Origin: Glandiceps talaboti
Lineage: Eukaryota; Hemichordata; Enteropneusta; Spengelidae
Assembly (NCBI RefSeq): GCF_964340395.1
Contig: NC_135571.1
Location: forward strand, 3,198,111-3,262,110
Reading direction: 5' to 3'
Length of the DNA: 64,000 nt
Translations under genes and position numbers: made by a program
Shown here: in pieces, positions 9,953-22,439 of the stretch
Layout: each line of letters starts with the position of its first letter
How positions within the stretch are numbered: position 1 is the stretch's first letter
Notes under the pieces: model-generated
Told to the model about the DNA's origin: nothing
The model's database searches: none
What the model saw: the letters and a program-made list of their open reading frames with translations, nothing else

Positions 9953-10517
9953 AGAAATGTTTGTGCTGTCAATAATCACATGCAATCACAGACTTCCTTG
10001 TCTGTGACATGTGGAATGTCCATTAACACCTTACAGATGTAGAGATCACAGCTTTAGAGTTTCTCATTGTTTTGTTTTTTACCTTACAAACGTTACATTA
10101 CAAATACAATACATCTTACTATACCTTTAGTGTCCTATTGTAGCAGTATAACTCCAAAGTTAGCATAGATCATGGAGATAGGAAGGACTAGTGATCTGAG
10201 GCTGGACCAAGCCAAGGAGGTTTCAAAATACAATTTAATAGCCGACACTGATACTTGACTCTCAGGCCTCTGGTGGAGGCGATGGTCCTTTAAAAAAATG
10301 ATCTTTTGTACTTGGATTACTGAATCTATTGATTGATTATCAGCTCATAATTAAGGGAAGCTGGACCCAAACCTGTCACAACTCGACCCGAGCAACCATC
10401 GCCCTGTTAAAAGCAACGTGTTTTACAATTACACGTTTTGTTATAGCAAATATGGGGGCAATTATTTAATAGTCAGATAGTAGTATCGACACGGCAAAGT
10501 GACAGAACACATAACAT
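9953..10517. other. Intergenic, nothing recognised
   Basis: About 565 bp of AT-rich sequence with no convincing reading frame, repeat or splice signal. Confidence 0.5.
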
Positions 10518-10798
10518 AGTCTAGTTCCTGACTAAATGCAATAATTGTAGCGTTTGCTGTCATTTTGAGGTTTTTTTCGTCTGTTTTTTTGTGCCCTTTT
10601 TCGTTCCGATGTTTAACCCGAATCAAACGGGTTAAACATCGGATCGGGAAAAAAAGGCACAAACACACACGAAAAGGCCCTCAAAATCACAGCAAACGCT
10701 ACAATTATTGCAGCTAGTTCCCTACGACCGTATTCCGATGTCATACTACGTTATCTTCCTACGTTAAAATCGGAATACGGTCGTCGGGAACTAGACTA
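10518..10798. mobile_element. Fold-back element with two nested hairpins
   Basis: The ends are inverted copies: TAGTCTAGTTCC at 10518 and GGAACTAGACTA at 10787-10798. Inside are two palindromes. The first has arms of about 83 bp (10538-10620 and 10627-10711) around a loop of about 6 nt. The second pairs CGACCGTATTCCGAT (about 10725) with ATCGGAATACGGTCG (about 10770). No coding sequence. The end motif is shared with the element at 12668-12942. Confidence 0.8.
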
Positions 10799-11813
10799 AT
10801 CGAAACATGTCATCTGTGTACGTACAGTACAGACATTCGGAATTTTACAAAAATAGACTATGGGCCTATGGCGTGCCGCATACTATTAGGACTGCTTGCA
10901 AACGGAGTACGGGACTAGATTCTAACAATGTCCCTTCATGGAGGTATACGGGGAGATGGTGTCCCTTTATATGTAACTACGAAAGGAGATGGACGGTGTC
11001 AGGACTCAGAAACGAGTCCGTAGTCCGTATGCACGCAGTACTTCCCTTCAACCGTTCACTGACGAACCTGCTTCCCGGCCCCATGCATACGAACGGCGTG
11101 TCAAATTTCTGAAACGTTATGTCATGAAATATGAAATGCAAGATACTTACTGTAGCAAAGAGTTCCACTCTTGAAAAAATCGAATGCAACGCGATTCGTC
11201 AAATCTGTCGTCTGAGTTTTCGTAGCACCTCATGTCAGGTCGTGGGAATCACATTTAAAATTATGCATGAATGAAATGAAAGAGTTTGTTTACATTCACG
11301 TGTTTCACATTATTTAACTTTAACAAGTCCCCCTTTCCGTTGCTGCTGTTGTAATATGGCAGCTTTTAGCCATGAGTATTAATTTACATGTTTTAGTGGA
11401 AGAGTATATGATAATATTAACGTTACTTTAAGAAATAGTTCAGCTTGTGTTCTTTAACGGAAGAAAAATTCAATTATTTAATAAGAACGTGTGGAAAAGG
11501 AACAACATGGCCATAATTTTATTCGAGCTAGGGAGTTTGATGACGTCGTCTATGACCTGGAGTCCATCTGAAAGATTCGATCGTATCGCCGCTGAAATCG
11601 GAATGAATTGTGAGTATTCTTCGAGACAAGATAATCAATTTATATTATCAGCCACCCATGTTCTATTCTATAATAATTAGCAATACTATTATTTTGGTGT
11701 CGGAGCTAACGTTTACCGGTTTGGCTGAACCTTGGCTTTGTTCTTTGTTCTATTTCAGTATTTCTAAATTCTAGTATTAATATATGGCAATGGGTCATTG
11801 AATGTATTCGATA
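10799..11813. other. Intergenic; possible 5' exon end at 11609
   Basis: No strong coding sequence. A GTGAGT donor-like site follows 11609, after a CpG-bearing stretch with an ATG at 11507. If spliced to the acceptor at 13734 the ATG frame would stop after seven more codons, so it could only be a 5' UTR exon with a short upstream ORF for the downstream zinc-finger gene. This is weak inference. Confidence 0.3.
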
Positions 11814-12458
11814 AAATAAAGAACAATAATGTTTACATAGATGTTGATAGATTACTAGTATTGGTTTCCAACTTTGTCTCAACATTTGCTACAACATTGA
11901 CAGATATTTCTGAAGTTACACTAAAACTTAGAGATAATATCAGCAGTAAACACCAGGGTGCACACACTTAGTCACAGGCACTCGAATCAATCTGTATGAT
12001 GGGGGGGGGGGGGTATATGACTCTTATTCACTATACATTTAAAAAAAAAAATCATACACATTGATTCGAGTGCCTGTGCACTTAGTAGTTGCGCAGTTTT
12101 TCATAGTTATAATTTGCAGGTATTTACATGGACTCATTCAAAACACAAAATTGATAAGCATATATCTCTGAAAAGAAAGCAAGACTTAGTCAAGGAAAAG
12201 CAGAAAACTCATTGTATAAAGTTGTCTATTCATTCAGGCAAATCCATTGACCCTCCACTATCCTATGGGTGGAGGGTCTATGGGCAAACCCACTGACTGG
12301 TTATCAGTATCCAACTGTGATAAGATTGTAAAATCTGCAAGTTATTTAATACTGTACACTTCCACAAGTGCTAGTGAAGCAAGTGTTGAGAGTAACTTTG
12401 AAACCAATAGTACTATTAATCTATTAACAACTATGTAAACATCATCGTTCTTTATTTT
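11814..12458. mobile_element. Long-TIR non-autonomous element, about 645 bp
   Basis: An arm at 11814-11890 (starts TAAAATAAAGAACAATAATG, then TTTACATAGATG) is the imperfect reverse complement of about 12375-12458. No transposase frame inside. A second small inverted repeat (11974-12078) lies within it. Confidence 0.65.
11974..12078. repeat. Hairpin with poly-G/AT loop
   Basis: CACAGGCACTCGAATCAATC at 11974 pairs with GATTGATTCGAGTGCCTGTG-like sequence ending near 12078. The loop holds a G homopolymer at 12001-12013 and an A run. Confidence 0.75.
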
Positions 12459-12667
12459 GTAACATCTAATACTTTAATAATGATTCGATAGTTTGATATC
12501 TCATGTTATTAATACTTATTGCCAATTGCATTCAATTTCAAGATATATGTTATCACTGATACAATTCTGATATGTCATGACCCACTTGCCACCCTGAAAA
12601 AATTGTAGCTTTTGATTTTTCACCATCATTGATATAAAACATTACACGTTTGGATTTAGTCTGGATG
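12459..12667. other. Intergenic, nothing recognised
   Basis: Short AT-rich stretch between two inverted-repeat elements; no frame or motif of note. Confidence 0.5.
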
Positions 12668-12942
12668 GAGTCTAGTTCCTGACAGGGACTGTATTACATA
12701 CTGTAATGTTGAATGTACTTCATCAATATCCCTATCACTGTTAGTCTGTAAGGTACGCCTTGATGGGGCGCCCTCACACATCGGCCAAACCCAACCACTA
12801 GAGAGGGCCGGTGAGGGCGAAACGTCACGATGTATCTTACAGTCTATATCACTATGGGATAGTGATGAAGTACTTTGTAGTACCACAGTCCCTCTGTGGA
12901 CAGTGGTAGTATGAAATACGATCTCTTTCAGGAACTAGACTC
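12668..12942. mobile_element. MITE with GAGTCTAGTTCC ends and a 9-bp target duplication
   Basis: 275 bp. The ends GAGTCTAGTTCCTGA and TCAGGAACTAGACTC are perfect inverses, and similarity continues for about 33 bp. The flanks GTCTGGATG (12659-12667 and 12943-12951) are identical 9-bp direct repeats, which fits a Mutator-type insertion. Its end motif matches the fold-back element at 10518-10798. Confidence 0.85.
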
Positions 12943-12951
12943 GTCTGGATG

Positions 12952-13734
12952 CCATCGTTGTGAAGTATTGTTGTATCATCTCCTTATAAGTTATAAAACT
13001 TAGAGAGATCTTGAGATTTGATGAAGGTTAGCACGAGACTTGTTTGAATTGTGTTGGTGTCATTTCAGTTTCATTTTTAATTGTGGATTAAGGCTGTTTA
13101 TAGTGTGATAAATATCAGAAAAACTGCTTGATTGCTGCAGCAACCCACTCCCCTCCATCTCCCGACCACAAAGGGGGGGGGGGGGGGGGGGGGGGACTTC
13201 GATACACATGTACATTCTCTTCCCACAAGGGATATATAAGAAGTGGTGGCACAGACAAACATATAATAGCATATTTTATATCAAAATTCATACATGTGTT
13301 AGTAAACCATAGTATTTAGTTAAAGTTTTAGTCTGTCCAAACTTGAAAATTGTATCTGAAAGTTTTTGACTGCATAGTTCAGTACTTGTCAACAGATTGA
13401 CCCATTAATCTATTCAGAACACATGACCTAATAGACATGTACGCCTAATAAGACTAGAGGTGATAGGATTTAGGTGACTGGAAGTTGTATTGCCCTCCGA
13501 CTCTGTTCAGTGATGTTGACATAGACTTAAGTGTGCAGTCAAAAATTTCAAGTTTGTGTTTGGAACAAAGTTCGATACTTGAGTGGACCATAGATGCTAC
13601 ACAAGCCTTCAGTCAGAAAGAAACGATATACGGTATAGAACATTTGATATATACCATAAATTTTACATATGAAACTAAAACAAAAGAAAAAAACGTGAAG
13701 TACAAGAAATTAAATATGTCTTCTTTTTTCCCAG
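12952..13734. other. Region upstream of the Ikaros-like gene; splice acceptor at 13734
   Basis: Contains a G homopolymer at about 13177-13194. It ends in a strong 3' splice site (pyrimidine tract followed by CCCAG at 13734), so sequence up to here is probably the last part of an intron before the coding exon. Confidence 0.5.
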
Positions 13735-13830
13735 TGAAAAATGCACAATATTAGGAGAGTGTGTGTACTTTGATCAGCCTGAAGTTGACTTGTTGAATAA
13801 GTGGGCAGAGATAAAGGTCACTTGGTAACC

Positions 13831-15744
13831 ATGGATGCAACTGCACTCAATTTCCATGACAACAGTGGAGGCAGAGAAGACCAAAGCGGAATGATGAATT
13901 ATAATATTATCACTGGTAGTTTCACGAATACAGATTATGGAGAACTGCCATGTTTAGAAGACAGCACTGCGACTGATAAATCTGACAGCGTCGGCACAAG
14001 TCCAAGTACGGGAAATGAAATGACAGTTCAAAGGTCATGGACAGCAACCGAAAAGTCAGGTAACATCATTACAAATGCAAGCCTTGGAAACAAATTCTCG
14101 GCTGAGAAAGTGTCAATGCCTGTTACAACAAATAGAGCAGTTGGGAAAAAGACCAGGAAAACAGCAGCACTGTTAGAATGCGATGAATGTAAAGCTACAT
14201 TCCGACTACCCCAAGATCTAATCAAACATAAAAAGCTACACGCAGGTGAACAACTCTACCAGTGTCATATCTGTGGACGCATGTACACTCGCAGAGACAA
14301 TATGCGACTGCATATGCGGATTCATGTCAAAGAGCGTCCATTCTCGTGTACCCAGTGTGGTGAAACTTTTCGTTATCGGCCAAATTTAACGAGGCATAAA
14401 CATATCAAACATGGCCTTCCAAAAGCGTATTCTTTAAGTCCATCAAGATCTGCAACGTCAAGAGAACGTATAGAGCGATCTATATTAACAGGCTTGTTAC
14501 CAAACTACAATGTGTATGCTCAACGTGGTGCTACCGATATGCAGGGAATGACATCTATGATAGATACGATGCAGTCAACTTCACAGTCATCTAGTACTTC
14601 AGCTTTGCTAGACTCTGTACATTTCAGACCAACAGTTTCGCAACCATCTAATAGCCCCACTGGAGGTATACCGCAACATGTAGCAAACAACCAATCTATG
14701 CCTGTCATTGGCCAGGTCTATTCACTTAGTGAGACGCAACAACAACAGTCGCCAGCAACAACTGTTACTTCAGCTATCGTCAGTACAGCAACTACTGCCT
14801 CTAAGTTCAGTGTCAGGTCTGATCTAAATCACCTCATCAAAAGTGGACATCATCAAGGGAAACCGATGAGCAGTAATAGTCGTTCATCTGAATCAGTCCC
14901 TTTCTCCCATAATCAGAACGCTTTCGAGAGAAGGAACCCAGAGACTGAAAGTTCAGGAAGTGGTGGTGAGGGAGCAGATGCTTTCACTGTACACTGGAAA
15001 AGAGTAGAAAACAGAGGAACAACTCAGGAGGGTTTGATACAACAGAATTTAGAATCGGACACAAATACTACATCATGGTGTGTAACAGGTGAAGTTCCCA
15101 CAAAAAATTCCAGTCCTGCTGTTGCACATAATTACATCACAAGCAGCACGAACCAGTCTTTGAATTCTGAACAGATTGTTACGGAATTTAGCAATACTGA
15201 CAAGAGTGATAATAAACCTATCAATACATCCATCAAAGAAGAAGACAGAGATGAAGAAGAGATAACCATGGTAACCGCTTCAACACATGATGAGCCTAGC
15301 GAAAGAGATGAGCAAAGGGGCCAAGATAAATCTCCTTCAAGACTAACTATTCCGAGAATTAATTTAAAAATTGGAGACAGAAATCTTGCTTCGTCAGTGA
15401 GCCGAAGAAAGCAAATGTTACCTCTTCGACTGTCTATGGGGAAACCGTCAACAGGAATCGCCAAAGCTATGCCGTTTAGACATGAGAATACAGGTGATTT
15501 AAACAGACCAGTAAGTTTAGATGAAACTGCCGAAGCAGGTGCAGATGCTGCTTGCGAATCATGTGATAGGTTTAGAGAATTTCTTTGTCAGCATTGTGAA
15601 ATTTCGTTTCCTGATTTGTCAACGTTTATGATTCATCGGGGATGTCATGGACGAGATAGTCCCTTCCAGTGTAATGCGTGCGGGTACTGCTGTAAAGACA
15701 GAGTGGAGTTTAATGCACACATCATCAAAGGGCATTTTATGTAG
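13831..15744 (+). CDS. Ikaros-family-like C2H2 zinc-finger transcription factor
   Basis: 637 aa from the ATG at 13831; an in-frame TAA sits at 13798-13800, and a splice acceptor at 13734 leaves about 96 nt of 5' UTR in this exon. Three C2H2 fingers lie at residues 117-194 (CDECKATF, CHICGRMY, CTQCGETF) and would bind DNA. A long Ser/Thr-rich, partly acidic region without fingers follows. The last 52 residues hold a second pair of fingers, CQHCEISF...HRGCHGRDSPF then CNACGYCCKDRVEFNAH. That closely spaced pair, with H-x-G-C-H-x(3)-PF and the CGY...DR.EF..H pattern, is the dimerisation module of Ikaros/Helios/Pegasus proteins. Length and 3+2 layout resemble IKZF5-like or invertebrate Ikaros-like factors. 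Which vertebrate paralogue it matches cannot be settled here. All coding sequence seems to lie in one exon. Confidence 0.78.
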   Translation: MDATALNFHDNSGGREDQSGMMNYNIITGSFTNTDYGELPCLEDSTATDKSDSVGTSPSTGNEMTVQRSWTATEKSGNIITNASLGNKFSAEKVSMPVTTNRAVGKKTRKTAALLECDECKATFRLPQDLIKHKKLHAGEQLYQCHICGRMYTRRDNMRLHMRIHVKERPFSCTQCGETFRYRPNLTRHKHIKHGLPKAYSLSPSRSATSRERIERSILTGLLPNYNVYAQRGATDMQGMTSMIDTMQSTSQSSSTSALLDSVHFRPTVSQPSNSPTGGIPQHVANNQSMPVIGQVYSLSETQQQQSPATTVTSAIVSTATTASKFSVRSDLNHLIKSGHHQGKPMSSNSRSSESVPFSHNQNAFERRNPETESSGSGGEGADAFTVHWKRVENRGTTQEGLIQQNLESDTNTTSWCVTGEVPTKNSSPAVAHNYITSSTNQSLNSEQIVTEFSNTDKSDNKPINTSIKEEDRDEEEITMVTASTHDEPSERDEQRGQDKSPSRLTIPRINLKIGDRNLASSVSRRKQMLPLRLSMGKPSTGIAKAMPFRHENTGDLNRPVSLDETAEAGADAACESCDRFREFLCQHCEISFPDLSTFMIHRGCHGRDSPFQCNACGYCCKDRVEFNAHIIKGHFM

Positions 15745-15988
15745 ATTGCTGTATTGCAATTTCAGCTGTGGAAAATGCAAGTGACCTAAGGGGCCTTGTC
15801 ACTGCATGTCGCTAGTTGAGCAGTGACAAACCTTGAGATCACAAGTAATTTTCCAGTTGAATGGAGTAAAATAATGGGGATTAATATAATTATACCTCCT
15901 AATTTATCAAGCTTGTCTGGGTAGCCACCTGTGTTGTTGAGTTTTTGAAAATGTCCATATAAGACGATTCGCCAGCTTGTCCTATTAA
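15745..15988 (+). other. Probable 3' UTR of the Ikaros-like gene
   Basis: Follows the TAG stop directly. No further frame is seen. A MITE begins at 15989, so the transcript either ends before it or carries it. Confidence 0.4.
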
Positions 15989-16239
15989 CAGTTTAAGTTA
16001 ATGGGTTTAACTTTGTATTGGTGAGGGATTAAGGAAGCGATTCATATTCGAACTTTAAAACCATCCATGAACCGTGATGGGGGACATTACCAACTTCCGA
16101 GAATTTGGGACAATTGCCTGAAGTCACGCATGCATCGTGACTTCAACACTGACAAAGCCATGGTGGATACCTGGCAAAAGCTTTGGTAAGCTAATTATAT
16201 TCTGGTGCAATACAAAGTTAAACCCATTAACTTAGACTG
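15989..16239. mobile_element. MITE with 32-bp terminal inverted repeats
   Basis: CAGTTTAAGTTAATGGGTTT (starts 15989) is repeated inverted at 16208-16239 with about one mismatch over 32 bp; total 251 bp, non-coding. The CAGT ends resemble Tc1/mariner-type elements, but no clear TA duplication is seen. Confidence 0.8.
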
Positions 16240-16724
16240 AACTTTTGCACAGATGAGCTTTCATCATACTTTTAGCAGTTTCAATCATTATTGAGTTTTG
16301 AAAATGTCCACACAAGCTGAGTAGACAGGCTAGGACTTGGAGACATGGCAAACAGGATAGGCAGAAACCACATGATAAATCTATGTCATAGAAATAACTG
16401 TTTATGTCTTGGATGGACAGGTTATACTGTCTGTGTACACCTTTATACAACTCATCCAAGTAACTCATTCTTCAAAGATTCTATAAGCCGCAAAGAAAAA
16501 GTGATATAAAAATGAAAAAATAACGTCGATGTAAGTTATTGTATTGAAATTAGTGTATCTGACTCAATGACCAAATTTTTGAGACTTTTTTTAGATTTTT
16601 AGAAAATTAATATTTAAGATGTTATCGTTTTGTACAAGTGTAGTGTGTTATTTGGATTTGAACCATTTTTAAACGAGTATTCGGTATTGTAATTGTTCCA
16701 TGTATTTTACATTCAGTAGGCCAC

Positions 16725-17117
16725 TAGTCTCTGTTACCCAGACTCCCTCTGGCTTGTCAACCCCAGAGAGCCTGGGGAAATACTGTGTCAGTGATTGAAA
16801 CAAGATGGCTGCATGAAGAGGTTGACCCACAACATGACCTCTGTTGTAATATCACATGATAGCAACTCTTGCTAAGAGTATTTTAGTTAATCATGTAACA
16901 AAAATGATTTTCAAAACTTTTTTACCTGATTTTGTGAAATATATGCAAATGCACAGTTGTTGAAAATGAAAATTACGAATCATTTTCAACCGTCAGAGAA
17001 AGTCGGAGTCCAGTTATATATGATAGTTGCCATCTTATGTTCAAATCACTTACATGCTGTATTCCCCAGATTCTCTAGGGTTGGCGGAAGTCAGAGGAGT
17101 CTGGGTAACCTAGACTA
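16725..17117. mobile_element. MITE with about 75-bp imperfect terminal inverted repeats
   Basis: The left arm TAGTCTCTGTTACCCAGACT (16725 on) and the reverse complement of the right arm (ending 17117) align for about 75 bp. The flanks GTAGGCCAC and ATAGGTTAC are similar 9-mers and may be a worn target duplication. Non-coding. Confidence 0.75.
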
Positions 17118-17544
17118 ATAGGTTACTTGTAAACCTGCCATTTTGAATGATGTATTGTGGGGAAATATGTCATTCCACTGCAAACATGAACGAACTAATC
17201 ATTAAATTAGTCCTGAAAGAAAATTTCAGTCCAATCATGGTATGTAGATGAAAAATCTTTGCTAATCACCCCAGATTAGGAAACGCTACCAGTATGAATA
17301 ATGCAATGGTATGTACATATGCATTCCAACATTGTTTTCTAATACTGTGGACAAACCAAGACCATATCTAGTACCATTCTGGTCAATGTTGATATTTCAT
17401 TTCATTTACAGCAGTACTTGTAGACAGTGTAAGATATGTCATGTCACAGTGTTCTCAACGGTGAAAAGTTTGGCTTGTGTGATACAATGTACATACAAAT
17501 ATATGTCCATATTTTAGTGTAATAACTAATTATGGCAAAATAGG

Positions 17545-18008
17545 GGTTGTTGGTGGCTAAGTGGTTAAACCACTTGCCTTTTACCATTACGGCTGAGGTT
17601 TGAACCCATTCAGGGTTGTCGGTGGCTGAGTGGTTAAACCACTTGCCTCTTACCATTGCGGGTGGGGTTCGAACCCATTCAGGGTTTGATTAAATCACAG
17701 ACCACTTAAGTTTTCTCTTAACTTGAACAATTGAGTATCTCATGTAAACATGTACTCTGTGTCTTTGTATGCATCTCAGACCACTTAGTGGTCTGAGATT
17801 AAATGTACTATGCTGTAAGTAAGAAGAGTGTCCTTCAGTTTGACTCTACTGAACAACGCATGTTTTCCCTGGGTACTCCGGTTTCCTCGTGCATTAACAC
17901 TGAACCCATGAGGGATGGCCCTCACTGGACTTCTTGGGAGACAACTATTTATATACTGAAAGAACTATCCAGTATAAATAAAGATTATTGTTATTATTAT
18001 TATTATTT
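17545..18008 (+). mobile_element. tRNA-derived SINE with a duplicated head
   Basis: Two tandem tRNA-like heads (about 17545-17612 and 17613-17682). The second has a good RNA polymerase III A box, TGGCTGAGTGG (17623 on), and B box, GGTTCGAACCC (about 17666). The first has one change in each box. A body of about 280 bp follows (with GGGTACTCCGGTTTCCTC), ending in CCAGTATAAATAAAGATTAT and a (TTA)n tail at about 17985-18008. Heads, body and A/T-rich microsatellite tail are typical of SINEs. Confidence 0.85.
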
Positions 18009-18470
18009 GAAAAAAAAATTTCACATGAACAAAATGCATTATAGCAACACAATTTTCATATTTATGTCAATGTGTTTAAGTTGTCTTTACAAGAAATGAG
18101 ATATGATATTAAAAAGGATTGATTTTCAACTCTATGTAAATGTGTATCTGTTTATATTGGTTTAAGAGAGACATGCTGAAGACTGGATGTGTGTTTGTGT
18201 TATGAAGTAGCCTTAGTTACAGAGGAATTTCAATCGCATATTACAAAGTATTTAAAAGTTGGTACAAATATTAGAAGTTAATTGGCCTTTCTACAATTTG
18301 CCATGGTGGCGCTCTACTTCCTGTCTTTGTGTACCTTGGGGGTATACATGGTATTTGTTACTCAGTTAATCATAGAGCACTGCTGTCATTCTGTCATCAA
18401 CATTGTCATTTCATTACTGGAAGCTCTAGTCTGGATTATGGCTGAATCTAAGACTACCACGTTGTATATA
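18009..18470. other. Intergenic, nothing recognised
   Basis: About 460 bp without a convincing gene. The open frame 18282-18752 runs into microsatellite and is not credible as a protein. Confidence 0.5.
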
Positions 18471-18995
18471 TGTATTGTGTGTGTGTGTGTCTATGTATGT
18501 GCGTACGTACGTACGTACGTACGTACGTATGTATGTATGTATGTATGTATGTGTTTGTATCTGCATATGTATGTATTTATGTGTGCATCTATGTATGTGT
18601 ATGCATGCAAATGTATGTATGTACAATGTATGTATGCATTTATTATGTATGTGTGTATTATGTATGTATGTATTTATTTATTTATGTATGTATGTATGTG
18701 TGTGGGTGTGCATGTGGGTATGTGTGTGTATAATGTATGTATGTATGTATGAATGTATGTATGTATGCATGCATGTATGTATGTATGTATGTATGTATGT
18801 ATGTGTGTGTGTATGTATGTATGTATGTATGTATGTATGCTTGCATGCATGTGGGTATGTGTGTATAATGTATGTATGTATGTATGTATGTATGCATGTA
18901 TGTATGTATGTATGCATGTATGTGTGTATGTATATGTATATATGTATGTATGTATGTATGCATGTATGCATGTATGTATGTATGTATGTAGAAAG
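18471..18995. repeat. Long (TATG)n-type compound microsatellite
   Basis: About 525 bp of TATG/TACG/TGTG repeats with scattered changes. The open frames on both strands here are repeat artefacts. Confidence 0.95.
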
Positions 18996-19836
18996 AAATG
19001 CATAAGTAACTTGTGAGACAGTATACGGTACACCAGTACAGTCTGTACCGTACGTGTACTCCGAGATGCCATCGACTCAGATATGCATTTGATTATAAAT
19101 GAAGAAAGCAAATTTGTTTACCTTACTAATATCATATTTGCCCCCCTCCCCAAAAAAAAGTCCATCAAGCTAGCTTCCGTGTCCCGAACCGGTAAATTGT
19201 ATACAATACATCAGGAGATCTCCGACAATCCTATGAGTCTACATCGATTACCCAGACTCGCCGTTGAGGGCTCTCTATGTCCCTCCCGGCTGTGGAAATC
19301 GAAAGGGGGGGGGGGGGGGGGTGCTATTGGAGAAAATAGTAACGCTAGGAAAGTTGATTCAACGAGCAGAGCACTTTAGAAACGAAGCAATCATACTTTT
19401 TGAACATTATGATTGGATGCAGTATTTTTATGCATAAGTTTTTTTCTTGCTATTAAAATGAGGGGGTGTGACAATATTGCCCTGACATGATAAATTCCCT
19501 ATTTTGAACCGTTTTGTTATTGGAACCAAAGTAGAAGAAGAGGGTGACCAAAGGTAGATTTTACCTCCAAAAAACTCAGCATTAACATAAAGACAGAAAT
19601 AAATATCGTAGCTATAGTTTTCCATAGTTCCAATTGGTGGAATCATATATCTTTGCGTACCCCATGACAAACTTTAATGGCAGCCATAATAGAAAATGTA
19701 GGCACTTCTATAAATTTTGTGTGGTGGAATCAGATGTTGGATATATTGCTTTGACGTTTATTTGTTGTGGTAGTTTGATAAAATCTATCATATTATATGT
19801 GTGCGTGCTTTTGATGTCTGTATAATTAGTTAAAGA
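18996..19836. other. Intergenic with a G homopolymer
   Basis: G homopolymer at about 19303-19321. No gene or element recognised. Confidence 0.5.
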
Positions 19837-20152
19837 TGCACTGGCTGCAACACTGGAGTATTTGTTAGACATGACTTATATTTACTCACATATCGTACAC
19901 CCTTAACAGTACTAAATCACCTATGGGTAAACATATATGTGTAGCTGTATTAACGTGGTGTAGTAAATCTAATCAAATTGATTTCTGGGTCCGCACCCAA
20001 AAATGAATACCCCCAATAGGATCACAATTTTAAACTGTTAATGTACTACTTATGGATACAAATGAGCCCTCGATGTCTAATTATTGGTATTTTAATAGTT
20101 TACAGTGAACGTGTTGTTGGATATCTAGTAAATAATAGTACTCCAGTTGCAA
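19837..20152. mobile_element. MITE family A, copy 1 (right end worn)
   Basis: Left end TGCACTGGCTGCAACACTGG and inverse right end TACTCCAGTTGCAAC. The internal block CAAATTGATTTC...CACCCAAAAATGAATACCCC corresponds to blocks in the copies at 34617-34942 and 48434-48835. Confidence 0.65.
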
Positions 20153-21483
20153 CTTTTAAAGACCCCATGATTAGGGAATTTTCAAATGAAAAGTCAACCC
20201 ACTGTTTAGTGATCCATTTGGGCGACACATACCCGTATACTTTTCTGTGGGAGTACTCCCTGCCCTGACCCCCATCCCACCCCGGGGGCATCATGTAATT
20301 TTTGAATGTATCACATACACAATATTATTTTATGACAATAAATAAATATCAAACATCACATAAATAATCAAATAAATTTTTAAATAAATTTCAATAATCA
20401 ATAGAGTTCTTGGAATAGCCATCGATAATCAAAATAAGTTATCTTGTTGCTGCAAATAGGATGGGAGATGACCCACTTCCAACTTTCAACCTCAAACCAA
20501 AATCAGGTAAACCGCCACCACCACAACTTAACCACAAGCACGCGCACAGACCACACCTCTGCCACACCCCGAGCCTTGGCTGCAGCGACCCCATCGTTCA
20601 AATTAGTAAAACTCTGGGGTTTTCCGTATTGAACAGCGCCACCACGAGGCGAAAGGTAAATTTTGCACACGATCCACTTGGGAAGTGCGATAATTTATCA
20701 AACTGCCAACAACTAGTACCAACTTGACCTACCAAATATTGAACGGTTTTATCACATTTCAGGCCATTGCAATACGCAGATAAAAAGCTCCCATAAAAGC
20801 TAAACTGCCTGAAATAAAGATATTTCGAAAAAAGGGTGTAGGCAATCAATGCACGGTCGCTGCACAGGAATATTATCTGAAACCAATTAACAAATTAATA
20901 TGAAGCTAGGGGGTCTTATTCTAAGCTTTCAAACAACAACGCTAAACTGGAACGAACAAACTGCGTAACAGCTTGTATGGGTGCGAAGTTTGTAAACACG
21001 CAGCTCTGGAAATATGCTCTCCGAGGATTGACGAGTCGGAACCCTTGGAGCGCATATTTCCAGAGTTAGTAAAGACATGATTGGAGATAACTAGGGAAAA
21101 TTGTGATTAAATTATACTGATATACCAGACTTGAAGATAAAGTTGACTTCGGGAGTTTTTCTAAAGTGTTTCATTCTTTTCTTTAGAGCGTAAATTATCA
21201 CGTTGTTTATATCATTTCTCTCAAGAGGTCATTCTAATAAAGGTAAAATCTGATTGTAGAGTCGTGAATCCTTCATAGATAAACAAAACGTGTATCTCAT
21301 AAAGACTCAAGACAATAGGACATAGCATGGAAGTATGCCGTAGCACAGACAACTTCATATATATGTTTTGCCAGTTGAGAAATATACACCGAAGAGTTAA
21401 TGGAAAATGTTTAAGTCTTCAAGTTCTAGTTCGCCGAAATATCTGCGTGAATACGCACGAGGGTAGCTCAGGACCCATGTTAC
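20153..21483. other. Intergenic with a small inverted repeat at 21003-21066
   Basis: CTCTGGAAATATGCTCTCC (21003 on) pairs with GGAGCGCATATTTCCAGAG (to 21066), forming a hairpin of about 64 nt. A/T-rich AATAAAT repeats lie at about 20338-20400. No supported gene. Confidence 0.55.

Positions 21484-22439
<956 letters not shown>

Noticed and set aside
10807-11112. 101-codon frame after the fold-back element
   Set aside because: No family resemblance; overlapping frames of similar length on both strands suggest chance.
17545-17682. Two functional tRNA genes
   Set aside because: A and B boxes are present, but the sequence cannot form a proper acceptor stem and continues into a SINE body with a microsatellite tail.
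18282-19111. Several long frames of Met-Tyr-Val-Cys or Thr-His-Ile-Tyr repeats
   Set aside because: Products of TATG microsatellite, whose four-base period is open in several frames.
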